From NCBI GenBank assembly GCA_033030425.1, contig JAUFSD010000011.1, positions 930,001 to 994,000 of the forward strand: a DNA stretch of 64,000 bases, read 5' to 3'. The notes under the pieces are model-generated. The model had not been told where the DNA came from, made no database searches, and saw nothing but the letters and a program-made list of their open reading frames with translations. Below are positions 9,750 to 21,029 of the stretch, piece after piece (the stretch's first letter is position 1; each line of letters begins with the position of its first letter). The stretch comes from Verpa conica (taxonomy: Eukaryota; Ascomycota; Pezizomycetes; Pezizales; Morchellaceae). A program made the position numbers and the translations under genes.

Positions 9750-12700
9750 CACACATGTCTAACGTCCTGGACCCCCCCCCCCGCACTGACACTCGTCATC
9801 CGCTCGCTTTCCTGTTTTCTTCAAAACTTCCGTACTGCAATATGTTCGGTTCTAAGTCTGCTGAGCAACACCTTCTTTAGGCACAAGATAATTGTCTGCT
9901 AATCATAGTTTGCTATATCCGTTCGACTCAATCGAGCGCCTTCTCACATCCTGATATGCATACGCCTAATCTCAACATTGCTATGTGGAGGGGCTGAAGG
10001 CCACTACGTTTAAAAGATACTCCTGCCAGAGGATGGCGCGATGATGAACCTAACACCTAGGGGGTGGAGCTCTGAAACCGTGACGCCCGAGGTATCTCTT
10101 TGGAATACCTATTATACGACAAATCAAACCTTCGGAGGTATTTTGCATATAATGGGTACAAAACGATCGTCTACGACCTCTGGTGGCGAGCGCATATTCC
10201 AAAAGAGTATAACGGCTTTAGGATCCATGTGTAGGTAGCAAGGGAATGTTCATAGGGGTAGATCTTAGCTCTTACTTGTGAGATTTTGAATATCCCACAG
10301 GTAACACTGTCCCTACAAGAGGTGCTAGTTCATTTGCTGAAGATTTTCACATAATGGAACCTCAGATACTTGCTGTTCTCTTCTATTTTCTTTGATACTG
10401 CTTCTGTCTGTATTTTTGCGAGCAACCCTTGTAGGGCAGCTCCGAATACGGACTTTTGTGCTCGTAATAAGGTTGTATTTAGGCCCATCAAGTTATACGG
10501 CATGACTGACATTTCATCCAGGTGTCAGGGTAGACTTCTTTGAATTCGCGAGGACCTTGGTGTTCTTTAGCATTGGTGCGTATCAACGGACCTGGGGCGG
10601 GACTTTGACTATTCAGAAAAATCATCATTTGGCGATTTGAGTCAACAGTCGTCAGGTTTGCTGGCTGTGCTTTCTCCGTAAGTCAGCTTCTCTGATTTAG
10701 TTCCTACTATTTTATCATCTCATAGATCAACTACCCATACTGCTAATCTCCTCACTATTTATTCCCATTGTTTATTATTAGCTGGCAGCCGGAAGCTACT
10801 TGTTCGTTGGCTTGGTACCTCCTCCTACCCACTGGCGATGAAAAGAATAGGATGCTCAGACAAATGTCGCTACCCAAGACACATAGGCTTCGCACTTGAC
10901 TATGAGACTTGGAGTATTATGTGGCCTCCCAACTTTCCGTCCACTCTATAAAGTACCCCCTTCACCAATTATCGAGGAATTTTCCACCCGGGGCAATGTC
11001 TGGGCCCGGTTACCGGTGTTGGAACGACTCTGCTAGGTATTAACTATTGTGGGATAGTCAACCTGCTGTGATATAGTTTATCGGCCTCCAGTGATATATA
11101 TTGAAGACGTTTTGATACTTTCCAGGATACCCTCTGAACCTATCTTAGCAAGTATAAACTAGCGCCCACAGAGCTTATCCTTACTACGCAGTCCTCATGG
11201 GCAGACCTTTTTGCCATCTAGCGAACCTCTTGGCTGGTCCTGCGAGTCCGCTAAAAGATATCATCAGAACCTATACATTTCGCGGAGTTGTTTCAAATTA
11301 TCTCCCTCTAAGCTCGTCGCATAGACGGATAATAGGTGGTATAATACTCCTCACTCTAGCGTTGAGGTGTACTTAATATAACTGAAATAAGATGCAGCAC
11401 ATATACGGCCTTAGCCCCTTCAGTAGAGTAAAGCACTAAATCACATGTGGATTTGATGTACGTTCCCCCACCCAAGAGAAGAACTGGCCTAGACACATTT
11501 GATCTCATTCCTTTGATCAAACCTCACCCAAGAATCGTAGGTTTGATATCTCTTGGATCTTTCTTTAGCCTATGAAGATGAAGTGGTAAAAAACCCTCGA
11601 CTAGGTTGCCCGTAACTGCGCGGGGGTTAACCGTTGGCACCGCCGAGGTATCCCATGATGTCAACCCCAAACACGGATCTAATTAAAATATAAAACTCTT
11701 GAGATTCGTTTTTCAGTCTCATGCCATCCATGATATCTTATAGACAAGGGGAAATGATGATACCAAACAGAAAAGCCATTAATAGCTGTTCGCTATTTTA
11801 TCCTGGCCTACCCCGGTATATTTTGTTCCGAGTCTGCTGAATTAATGAGTATTTGTTCATGACCCGTATATTAACATACAATATTTTCTGAAATTTTTAT
11901 CCAAGAGCCTAATTATGACGCTCCAGGTATTTTAGCCTTTCTAGTGCTTGCCGCGGGGAATATAATTTCTTTGCTCGTCTGTGAAACAATGCTCGGTTGC
12001 TAGATAGCCTTGGCATTTGCCAATCATGATATGCAAGTTCCCTTGTACACGAGAGGCTGTATATGTTTTCCGAGTACTCATAGTGAGGTCATTATCCAAT
12101 ATTTTAAGGGCCTCTAGCATTCCTTCGGATAGAATCTCCTTTTTTTATGTCATGAACCATTCGAGGCTTCCAACCAAAGGAGGAAATTGTACCGAGGAGA
12201 TTGGGTGGTGTTACATTTTTAATAACTTGGCGTGCTCGTACTTACACATAGTCGTAGTTATCTCTAGACTGTAATGTGTAGCTATAAGTGACCGAGAAAG
12301 TAAGTAATCGTATAGAAAGCTTTTTGGAGGTTATTGAATATAACATGCCGGGGGTCGTACACTATATACGCCAGTAAAGACAGGTGGCCTCAAAGCTTCG
12401 CGTCGCGCTGATTCGACTAGCTCCTACACGAGATTAGATAAACTAGGTAAAGTGGGTTAGATAGAACAAGAGAGCTCACCATACATTTATCTAACTGTAT
12501 TTATCGCAACTACGTACCTTAGTGCACGGAGCCAACTTTTATTCGAAACTAACCATCCGTGTTGATTAGTCAGAAAGTAACATGAGAGAGAGAGCTAGAC
12601 TAGCTCGTGAGTGGGGTTTAAAGAGGAGAGCGGAGGAGGAACACTTCTCCCTCCCAGGGACCGGACTTATTGAAGAGAATTATAATTTTTTAGACAAGAC

Positions 12701-13190
12701 ATCGTTCACGCGTTCTCAAAAGCTTTTCTATCCGGTACTAGTCTAGAATGAATTTCCTTGAAAAACGCGATGGTTAGGCTTGTTGACCGTGGATTGTTGA
12801 TTGCAGTGCCAAGTCCTTAAATAACGCGTACATGGGAAAACTCTGGAACGTAGAAGTAGCTAGCAGCAATGAGAAGGCCTTTGTTGATGCAACTTAGATA
12901 CAGTGATAAAGCAGTGTATTTTAAAAGTTTGACCCGTATCATACTGATATCGAACAATAAATCAAACCGAAATCACCGGTAGAGAATATCCTAGGTTATA
13001 TATTTTCTTTGGCTATTTGGATGAAGGTTGATGGGGCTCTATCTTGGTTTGACTACCTAAATCCGCAGCTCATAGGTCGCTTCTGTTTGCTCGAAAGAGA
13101 AAAAGAGAAAAAAACATTCATAAAAGAATCTCTAGAGCTCAATAAGAGTGTGGATTAAATGAGGGGAGCAGGGTAGAAGCGAGAGAGAAA
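9750..13190. other. AT-rich region without a supportable gene
   Basis: A run of ten C at about 9773-9782 is followed by a long stretch of mixed sequence. Frames up to 85 codons (12017-12274) start at non-ATG codons and show no splice signals. I see no clear repeat copies here. Confidence 0.45.
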
Positions 13191-13199
13191 GGGGTGAAA

Positions 13200-13510
13200 A
13201 CAAGAGAACAATGTTGTATAGTCAGGAGGGGGCGGAGTGGGGGATTAAGATATATCAGGAATTTGTTAAGAACGGGAGATTAGGAGAGGTAGTGGAAGAA
13301 GGGGACAGAGTAAATTGGCAGGAATGGGGACGAGGAGAGTTAGTGAGGGAGAAGTGGGTACAATGGGGGTGAAACAGATTGATTTTTTTTTAGTGTGTTT
13401 ATTATTATTTTGTTATTTGTGTTTTTATTATTTGATGTTAGGGCTCAGGCCGGAAGTGGGGGATTACCATAACCAAAAGGTTCATGTAATTAATGAGAAA
13501 AGAAAAAAAA
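13200..13510 (+). mobile_element. Retroelement-like 3' fragment, plus orientation
   Basis: Partner of 9430-9740. It encodes a remnant sharing YSQEGAEWGIKI, EFVK, VNWQEWGRGE and then stops. A T-rich stretch, the block AAGTGGGGGATTACCATAAC and an A-rich tail (AGAAAAGAAAAAAAAAATC) follow. Shared amino acids between two diverged copies suggest both derive from a once-coding element. The frame 13315-13725 running through the tail is not a gene. Confidence 0.55.
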
Positions 13511-13519
13511 AATCTAGAG

Positions 13520-15290
13520 CTCAACACCTCCTAGAAAATCTAACTCAGCTTAATACTAGAGCTCCTACGCAGCAGGGTGAAGTAGCGCAAGATCGAAGCT
13601 TAGAAACCCCGTCCGATGTTGGCTCTACTGTGAGTGCCCAGCAAGTGCGCATATGGGGCAAAATTCAACGGGTTCTACCACACAACAACACACCGCCTCT
13701 CCGTTGCTCCCATGTCTTCGCCTAGTTGCATGTGCAAGCCCCACCGCTGAGGTAGGTACGGCCGGCAGTTCCCCGTTACCTCGCTAAATCTGGTGCTTGT
13801 CCGCATACCCTTGGTTGCACCCGGTGTTTCTCTAAACTTGTGCACACTGTGTGTACTTACCATGCGGCCCTATTCCTACTAGTACTCCAATTAGCCAGAT
13901 TTTTCTTCGTGGTAAATTACAGTAGAGAAGAATAAGTACCCTGGAACTCCAACTCTTGCGATATGGAGAAGCTACCCTACTGACAAGTTCTTCGCCTATA
14001 CTGGTTAAGATGATCATCCATAATGTATTGGTACATGAGTACTACAATACGAATTCACATCCTCCATAATTATTCCTCCGGATAGCTCAAACCCGCCCAT
14101 ATCAGCCAACCCCTATCCACCCATCAGAACAGGACGTGCTTACTTCAACATGAAAACAACTATATGAGCACTTTTCACACATTGGATGGCCATTACGCAT
14201 CTGGTGAGTTTGAATTTTAATATACAGTCGTCGTAGAACGGATAGCCCATACTTCCCGGGGTATTTAGCTAACGGTGTGTTTGATTAGCCGCGTTGCGTC
14301 ACCATGCAGCCCATTGCCAGGATTTATTTCAGCCTCATCCACGCACGGACCTTGAAACCTTATGCCAACAACAGTCCAAGCAATCCGTTACACACATAGG
14401 AATAGGTATATTTTTACACTTACGTCTTGTTTTCCACCATGGCCTCTACAACCCCTGCAACTACTCGCAGATTGTTTCTCAAGTCTTTCGCAGTTAGATT
14501 ACTACATTCTAGGTACCGAGGGTACACATTACTTCCGAGTGTTATTGGGTAGTAGATCCAGAGCTAACGATGGGTGTTTCTCGTCTCTCCCACTTAAGAT
14601 AAGCATATCTATCATTAAGAACTATTCTAAGCACTAATAACGCGTCTTCCAGTCTATAGCCTCTAGCCATGGCTCTAATATACGGACAAAGCCCTTCTCC
14701 AGGACATACATACACCAATATATCTATCGTATCCTTACCGACGAATATTCTGCACCGATCTCTCCTCACTACTTATGGTTTTTGTCACACATTAACTCTG
14801 GAGCATTACTTGTAGTTGCCTACCCCATTTTATAATAACCACTAGGCTCGGAATTTGTTGTTTTATTTCTACCTAACATCATACACCAAACACATCATAC
14901 GTTTCCAGTCCGCCTGCCTCCGCACTCATGGACTCCGCGCCAGCTAACCCCTTTGTCAAACATAGATCTCACCAGCAATCAGCTCACTCCAGAGAATCTT
15001 TTCAACCTCTCACAACTACCCGCAATACGAGGGATGCTTTAGAATGCACCTTTGGGTACCCTTAGCCCCAAGCTATACACTGAAAGGACCCCCGCGATAA
15101 GCCTTAAGTGAAAAAGTCACAAAACATTTCTAGGAGAGCCCATTACCGACGGCAGCTTACGGTTGGCAGGCGACTTGATGTCCTTTTTATAGTGTATCTA
15201 CTACCACGACTCAGCGAAGAGAGACCAATATAGAAATAAGTATTGTAATGAGAAATAATGAATTAATATTTTTTACAAGAGAGTAATACG
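13520..15290. other. Spacer with short unsupported frames
   Basis: Several 60-90 codon frames on both strands (for example 14294-14637 plus, 14542-14769 minus) overlap each other and lack splice support. None is called. Confidence 0.4.
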
Positions 15291-15515
15291 TTTAGTTACT
15301 ATGAAACCTCAACTCTTACAACGACACAATACTACGATGGACCTCGTGAGAATATTCCTTCCTCTTGATCTATTCAGATGGCTTGGTATAGAGCGAGGAT
15401 ATAGCAAGCTATACCAACCAAGGGACTGTACCCTATCACAATCAAATTCCAGACCTATCGTTGCAACTCCAACAAAGTATATTCTAGGATAAATTTGCTC
15501 AAGGTTTCAGTTAGG

Positions 15516-15683
15516 ATGCTATTTTGGATCGGCCGTGTGTTCACCAAGGAGGAGTTTGATGACACCCCTGAAGCGGCAAGGATGAAATATTTAACAAAGC
15601 TCTATACAGCGTACGTACAATCACTAGGCAGATTTATTCGTGATGCGGTTTCAGCTGAACATGAGACAGCGCACGATTCCTAG
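15516..15683 (+). CDS. Candidate small ORF or last exon, 55 codons
   Basis: From ATG 15516 the frame reads as an amphipathic, protein-like sequence (VFTKEEFDDTPEAARMKYL, then LYTAYVQSLGRFIRDAV) and ends TAG at 15681-15683. An acceptor-like CAG or TTAG lies just upstream, so it could be the last exon of a gene. The frame 15301-15492 just before is a possible partner but no joining donor is clear. Not recognised; chance is possible at this length. Confidence 0.3.
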   Translation: MLFWIGRVFTKEEFDDTPEAARMKYLTKLYTAYVQSLGRFIRDAVSAEHETAHDS

Positions 15684-15689
15684 AGGAAA

Positions 15690-16545
15690 CTCTAAAATCC
15701 AACCCAACTCTGAAAATTCACTGAAAAACAGATAAAGGTATAAGAAATATAATTTAAGAGGTGGATATTTGAGATAATTTGTTTCTTTTAGAGGTTTTAT
15801 GAGGTTTTATGCTGTCTTTCTGTTTTATGAAGTTTAAAAACTCCCCGAAAGGTAGATAAAAATCCTTAAAAATAAAATTATTTCCTGGTTTTATAATAAA
15901 TTTCTAAGTTTATATATGGAGACGTTTTACTTTCCGGCCTAGGCGGATTCCGTCACCTGGAGCCGCATCACAAACATATCTGCCTAGTGACTGTATTGGT
16001 CTGACTACCCACATAGGCACAAAATGTAATGGTGCATTTTTTGTTGGTACTGCATAACTTCAGCATGGAGACTCTGGGGTGGGTTTATCGTAAAAATTAT
16101 ACTCTTCTTGAAACATTCAGAATGAAGGGGTCTTATGTATGAAGAGAAAAGCCCGTTTGGAAATACATTACGCCGTGAAAATGGTATGCTTGTATAACAG
16201 AAAGCTATTCTCATGTTCAAACAAGAGCTGATGATAACTTTATTGTATCTTCTCCGACATCATAGAGTACATCGCGCTTACATTCAGTTGTACTTCAATT
16301 TAGTGGGGAGCTAGCCGTTGCCTAGTACTATAATACAAGACCGAGTATGATCCGTCCAAAACCACAATCATCATCCAGACTCATAACACAACGTTTATTA
16401 TAACTTATACAAGCGAGCTTCTTAGCAAGATGAGATACTATACCCGCAAAAAAACACTATGAATACCCATAAGAATTAACAGAGTCAAGCTACCCCACCC
16501 AGTACCATATCTATAATAGGGTATAAGTTCTGTTTTCCCTAACTC
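15690..16545. other. 3' flank of the SRA gene
   Basis: No gene supported. It holds a T/A-rich run with GAGGTTTTAT repeated twice at about 15790. Confidence 0.4.
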
Positions 16546-16548
16546 TTC

Positions 16549-17696
16549 TCACAATTCAGGTAGTTCGCTCCAGTCCTGTACCTTCCACGAAGGCACAGTA
16601 TTTTTATCGTGGTAAATCTTCCACCAGTGGCGCTGTTCTATACCTGTTGGTCTCCTCATCGGCCCATCCCATCGAATATCTGGCTGCCCAGCGACACGGT
16701 CTAACTGAAATTGGTATGGAATCCCGTCAGGTCGTACCACGCAGTCAGTAACCCGATATAGACCATCGTACCGGGCCCCACAGACTGGTGCATATTGTGA
16801 GCAGCCATGTAGTCGGAGGACTCGGACGACGGTGCCTTGGCTCCTTGATCTCTCTAGGATTTTCGTCTTAGGGGTCTTAGTGATGTCTCCCCTATTACCG
16901 GTGTTGTAAAAGATCCTATTAAGTTGATCTGTATCTTTATACAGACTATCCGCCATCATAATGCTACAACAGCCAAGATCAAAGTTGCCGTATACCCCTG
17001 GACAATGGTTAACATAATTCTAGTGGGCATGTCAGGAATCAGGTGTTGACCAACCGTATATTGCATTCCCATGAACTCCATCCCTAACAGCTGCTGGCAT
17101 CGTGGGCCAGCACTGATTAACAAATATCCCATTATGTCCAATGACATCGGCGCGGCGTGATTTCATACCTGGTTGTAAACGCCAATTACAACCCGCCAGG
17201 ATGAGGTTTGCTAGAGGATTTATTTCAAAGTCTTGTTTACCCCACCTAGCCAAGATGAAGTCTATATCCTCCCAGATATCGTCTGGAATATAGTTGTGGT
17301 GCGGCCTGTTTTGTTTCCAATGATTAAGAAAGACCTCCATCCTGCTGACGTCTAGTATCTTTCTGGTGATCTTGATAAATCGCATGCTGTCCATTGTATC
17401 ACGGAGTTGTTTCGCGCTGTGGCATAACTCAGTCCAATCATCGGGTGATGTGCGTTCTAGTGAGAGTCTCGCATCCTCTAGCTCGTGCCTGAAAGCTAAG
17501 ATAGCATCCCGTATTTCCCCCTCAGCACGGCTAAGTTGGTAGGATCTAAAATAACGTTAGCTAGATGAATCTATATCATGAACAATGATGGTGCAGATAA
17601 TCACCCTCCCTGTGGAGCCCGGTAGCTCTTGCGGTGCTTGCCAAGACATCTCGCTAAGTTTTCTGCGGTGAGCTCGATTTGTTGGTGATTATTCAT
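16549..17696 (-). CDS. SRA-YDG domain protein, 343 residues, three exons
   Basis: The SRA-YDG fold binds 5-methylcytosine or hemimethylated DNA by base flipping (UHRF1, SUVH proteins, bacterial SRA-nucleases). Exons are 17696-17605, 17545-17055 and 16997-16549. Introns are 17604-17546 (GTGATT, branch GCTAACG, TTTTAG) and 17054-16998 (GTTGGT, branch GTTAACC, GTCCAG). Phases agree and the join removes two in-frame stops. The domain spans about residues 165-305: GHNGIFVN, RDGVHG (185-190), the Y-G-N-F-D-L-G loop, SIMMADSLYKDTDQLNRIFY, VVRVLR (251-256), the signature RYDGLY (270-275) and GQP (298-300). Residues 1-160 are helical with no RING, PHD or SET motif; no nuclease motif is visible either. 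The start ATG at 17696 is the first in frame. A role in reading methylated DNA, perhaps at repeats, is inference. Confidence 0.85.
16998..17054 (-). other. Intron 2 of the SRA gene
   Basis: 57 bp, unusual GTTGGT donor, branch GTTAACC 9 bp before the CCAG acceptor. It lies inside the SRA domain; removing it restores the HGNAIYGGVYGN stretch. Confidence 0.75.
17546..17604 (-). other. Intron 1 of the SRA gene
   Basis: 59 bp, GTGATT donor, GCTAACG branch, TTTTAG acceptor, phase 2. Confidence 0.75.
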
Positions 17697-17699
17697 CTT

Positions 17700-18615
17700 T
17701 AGTAATTGATACCGTTTCCCGATAAATAAGCATGAGATTTGATGGAACTGTCGACAAAGAGGCGATGGAAAACAAGAGAAGAGATGAAGGGTTGGTGGGT
17801 GAAAGATGATGATTTGTCATTTATGGGTGGCTCTCGTCGAACTTAACAACTCAGCACACCATGCAAGATGTAGCCTCAATAAATGTTTCTCAATTATCGC
17901 AATACTTTGTAACGCACTTACCGCATTGTCCTGGGGAAAGTACAATATGACAGGTGAGGAATCTGCTAGGTGCGGTAATCACTACTATTATATCTTGCTA
18001 CCTTTAGCATTTTATATATTCAATACTTCCATGCCAACGTGTGCCTCACACCTCTCGCTACCCAATTTCCATGATTAAGATTTACGAATATCCACAGGTC
18101 CTACCCAAACCCACAGATAGGATGCTTTTCGGGAGAGTCAATACAACGACCGTACTAGAGCGAAACGGCTATCATACAAGAGACGTAATAGGATGAAACG
18201 GCATAGGAAGATGTTCTTAGCTTTGAGAAACTACATAGCTCTAGCAGCCTGCCAGTTATTTGGGAGAGCAGGGCTAATATGACTACCGCGGTCCAGCTAA
18301 GCGCGAGACTTTCTCCAGTACCAGAATAAGCGTCAGCGGAGGGACCACAGCGCTAGTGTAACGCGTTAGACTGTCGGAAGTGCTGGAATTATTCCGGGCT
18401 CCCCACCAGCTAGCTGATCAAGAGTTTCTAATCGAATTCAACCCGTGCCCTTATAACTGTTATACTGATTCTTTATATATTCTATTCCAGTATCAAGAAA
18501 CCTCTTGAAGTCAATCAGCGCTTTTCAGTTGGCATGAAACATCTTAGACGCTATGGCCTAGCTAGGTAAAGTCTCTTACCATAAAGGAGGTCATTCCGTC
18601 ATACATATACAATTT
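17700..18615. other. 5' flank of the SRA gene
   Basis: No supportable gene. The plus frame 17806-18078 (90 codons, Cys-rich) begins within the probable promoter region of the SRA gene and lacks support. Confidence 0.4.
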
Positions 18616-18618
18616 TAG

Positions 18619-18873
18619 TCAAAGTAGAGAGAGGGAGGAATCCTCTCTTCCTTGGTTTCTATGAGAAATAAGACGAGGAGAGTAAGTTGAGCTATAACGC
18701 GGGGGCCTGGGGGTGGGCAGCACCTCATAGAAAATGCTCCAAAGGTCCGGTACGGCTCCAACTCTTACAATAGTAACATTTTCAGAGAACTTCAACATGT
18801 TTGTGGTCTCTGCCGACCCAGAATGCGGAACAGAGATAGTCTGCAAAATACTACTCTCCTCATCGTCATACAT
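18619..18873 (-). CDS. Candidate small ORF, 84 codons
   Basis: ATG at 18873 opens a frame with an acidic start (MYDDEESSILQT), a middle with coding-like composition (MLKFSENVTIVRVGAVPDL) and a Ser/Arg-rich end. No intron, domain or signal is seen. Reported because its composition differs from the background frames; it may be spurious. Confidence 0.25.
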   Translation of the reverse strand: MYDDEESSILQTISVPHSGSAETTNMLKFSENVTIVRVGAVPDLWSIFYEVLPTPRPPRYSSTYSPRLISHRNQGREDSSLSLL

Positions 18874-18920
18874 CGACGGTTCACAGCTTACTCGTCAATA
18901 CTGTCCTCGATCCAATGAGC

Positions 18921-18954
18921 AAGCCCAAATATGAGTCGGCCCATTAGAAGGCCC
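18921..18954 (+). mobile_element. Terminal fragment of the hAT-type miniature element
   Basis: AAGCCCAAATATGAGTCGGC followed by CCATTAGAAGGCCCG matches the right end of the 46308-46610 element. Only about 34 bp remain. Confidence 0.5.
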
Positions 18955-19455
18955 GACCAATAGGGCAGAACTTTGGCCGCTCGACAGGATGGCCTTTCCC
19001 AATACTTCACACTTGATTTTCTGACATTGATAATGTTCTTTTTTCACACTTTTTTGGGGATTTCAGTATTAATTATTCTCTCTCTTAGTTATTTTCATAC
19101 CCAGAGTCCGTTGCCATTCCTAGTGAGCGCTCCGGCCTTATATAGAAAACAAAATTTCACTATTTTCTATAGAACTACTTAGGGGATATTAACGTCTGAT
19201 CGTTTTCTGCCGTCTACTGTACAGACAGAGTTTGTTCTCCGGACACGATGCCGGGGGTGTTGATTAGATACTACGCCGGCTGGCTTAGCAGAGCCTTTGA
19301 GCTTGAAACTCAGTGTATGTTTTACGCCCATCATCATACCATCCGAATACCGAGACTGTGAGTTGTTCTTTCAAGAACTTGTCTTCTACAACAGAGGATA
19401 GTTTAAAACTACCAAGGTCGTAGATGGCGCACTTTACAGTACATATATGCCTCTA

Positions 19456-19741
19456 TTAGGACTCTAGATCATGAACTATAGCTCGGAGAATATAACCTTG
19501 ATGTACATAATATCTTCTAATCCAGGTCAGCGGTCGTCTTGAAGTAGAGGAGTCACTGGGTAGTTCAAAGCTTGAATTCCTCTTGTGTTTCTTCAACATG
19601 CATGCATGAACGAACTCTTCAAACTCTTTGCCGAATTCTCTTGGTGACTCCCGGACTCCAACTGAATAACTTCCCGCTATACCCAACTCTAATGATTCTT
19701 GATGTATATCGTAGTTCGTAGCTCTCTTGTACGGCCTAAAG
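19456..19741 (-). CDS. Candidate last exon, about 95 codons
   Basis: A stretch beginning right after TCCTTTAG (acceptor-like, 19742) reads through a charged, protein-like sequence (REFGKEFEEFVHACMLKKHK, then a basic Arg/Tyr-rich end) to TAA at 19456. The upstream exon was not found. The N-terminal part of the longer frame is closed by a stop close by, which supports an intron rather than a start there. Family unknown. Confidence 0.3.
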
Positions 19742-20203
19742 GAATAACTACGGAGAATAGTGAGCCCAAGGAGAATGATCACGGGGTATTAATTGCGGGG
19801 AGCGATGATGGTCAATATTACGAGGGTATAAGGAAATCTAGATCAATCATTAGTATGATATTTGGAAACGATTAGATGCATGATTTCTTACTCTATATCT
19901 TCTATAGAGTCCGAATGTAGATAGTTGGTCCGCTCTGTTTCTTATGTCCTTCGGGTTTAGCTTGTGCTTTCCAGAGATAGGATAAGGGTGCGTCCCATTC
20001 AGTATCAAAAATATGTTTTCTCGGGAGATAAGGGGGAACCAAAACAGACTAAGTTGGCTACAGCTTTGGAGATACTTATGACTGCTGGTTTAAAATAGTA
20101 ATGAGAGGGTTGAGGTGCGGAGGTGTTTCGATTAATGAGTAAGTCCCATGGAGCTTCTACAGTGCCCAAACCCTCGAGTACTACATCCACTAGAGAAATT
20201 GCA

Positions 20204-20822
20204 CTACGCACAGAGCCTATTCGTCAGCACCTTCACAGACCTCCCTTCTGCCGCTTTGTCGTCTTCGATAGCGCCATTCAAGAGAAAGTCGTAGACATCG
20301 ATGATCCTGCTGAACTATGGACATTTCTAAAGGCAAATACCAATCGAATGTCGTTAGTGAGTACTTTCTTCGGAAACGGTCGTACTCGATTGGATTTGCG
20401 GAGTGCGGGTCGGTAGAGGCGGGAGTGACGCAATGATGATATTTTTCCATCCCCTCCCGGAATCGGCGAGTTTTCATAAACTCACAATAGGGCCATCGAA
20501 GATACTGCCACCAGTAGCCAGCTTCTCCTCTTCCGGGGTCAAGCCGGTGTCACTCAATAGTATAATCCTGACGTCAACAAGACCCTCTTGCTCTTCCTTG
20601 CCAGACGCGGCATATGCTGATTGGTATAGTCTTGCGAGAAGTCTTTGAGTTTTGGTAAATGTTTTCCGGCGGGAGACAGTGGCAGGGGAAGAGAGGAAGG
20701 GTACATGGATTGCTATATCTAGGATCGAAAAACAAGGATAGAAGCAAACGTACTGACCGAGTGCCCAGTGGCCCACGTCACCATAGTTCTTCTCGGTTAT
20801 TGGAATTTCTCGGCGCAAGATC
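20204..20822 (-). CDS. Candidate spliced ORF (20822-20486, 20314-20204), 5' end unknown
   Basis: The first exon follows a run of T ending TTTTTTAG at 20823 with an AACTAAG branch-like site, and reads a helical sequence (RLLARLYQSAYAASGKEEQE, then LTPEEEKLATGG) to a GTGAGT donor at 20485. An acceptor CATAG at 20315 gives FSRIIDVYDFLLNGAIEDD and a stop TAG. The intron would be 171 bp, longer than others here. The opposite strand is open over the same bases (20135-20355, starting MSKSHG) and is equally protein-like there, because the two frames are in codon register. Strand is therefore uncertain. Confidence 0.28.
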
Positions 20823-20919
20823 TAAAAAAAAAATTATACCCAGATCTTAGTTAAGTTTACTATCCAAAAAAGGGAATAAAGCGTAAGTATGAGCGGGTGC
20901 TGCAAAGACTTTTTAGATG

Positions 20920-20990
20920 GCTGGTGATGGTGGTGGGGGGTGGTGGTGAGGGATGGTGATGAGGTGGTGGTGAGGAGGGGGGGGGGTATT
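20920..20990 (+). repeat. G-rich GGT/GGA microsatellite
   Basis: A run of GGTGGTGG, GGGATGGTGATGAGG and a terminal stretch of ten G. It could form G-quadruplexes. The neighbourhood 20880-21030 has no coding frame. Confidence 0.7.
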
Positions 20991-21029
20991 CTGAGTGGTA
21001 GCGGTTGGGAGGTCTTGTTTCGGGGGTTT

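Noticed and set aside
9310..9880. 104- and 130-codon plus-strand frames
   Set aside because: Shadows of the inverted retroelement-like fragment, whose protein motifs are on the minus strand.
13315..13725. 136-codon plus frame
   Set aside because: Runs from the retroelement-like remnant through its T-rich and A-rich tail; no homology or splice signals.
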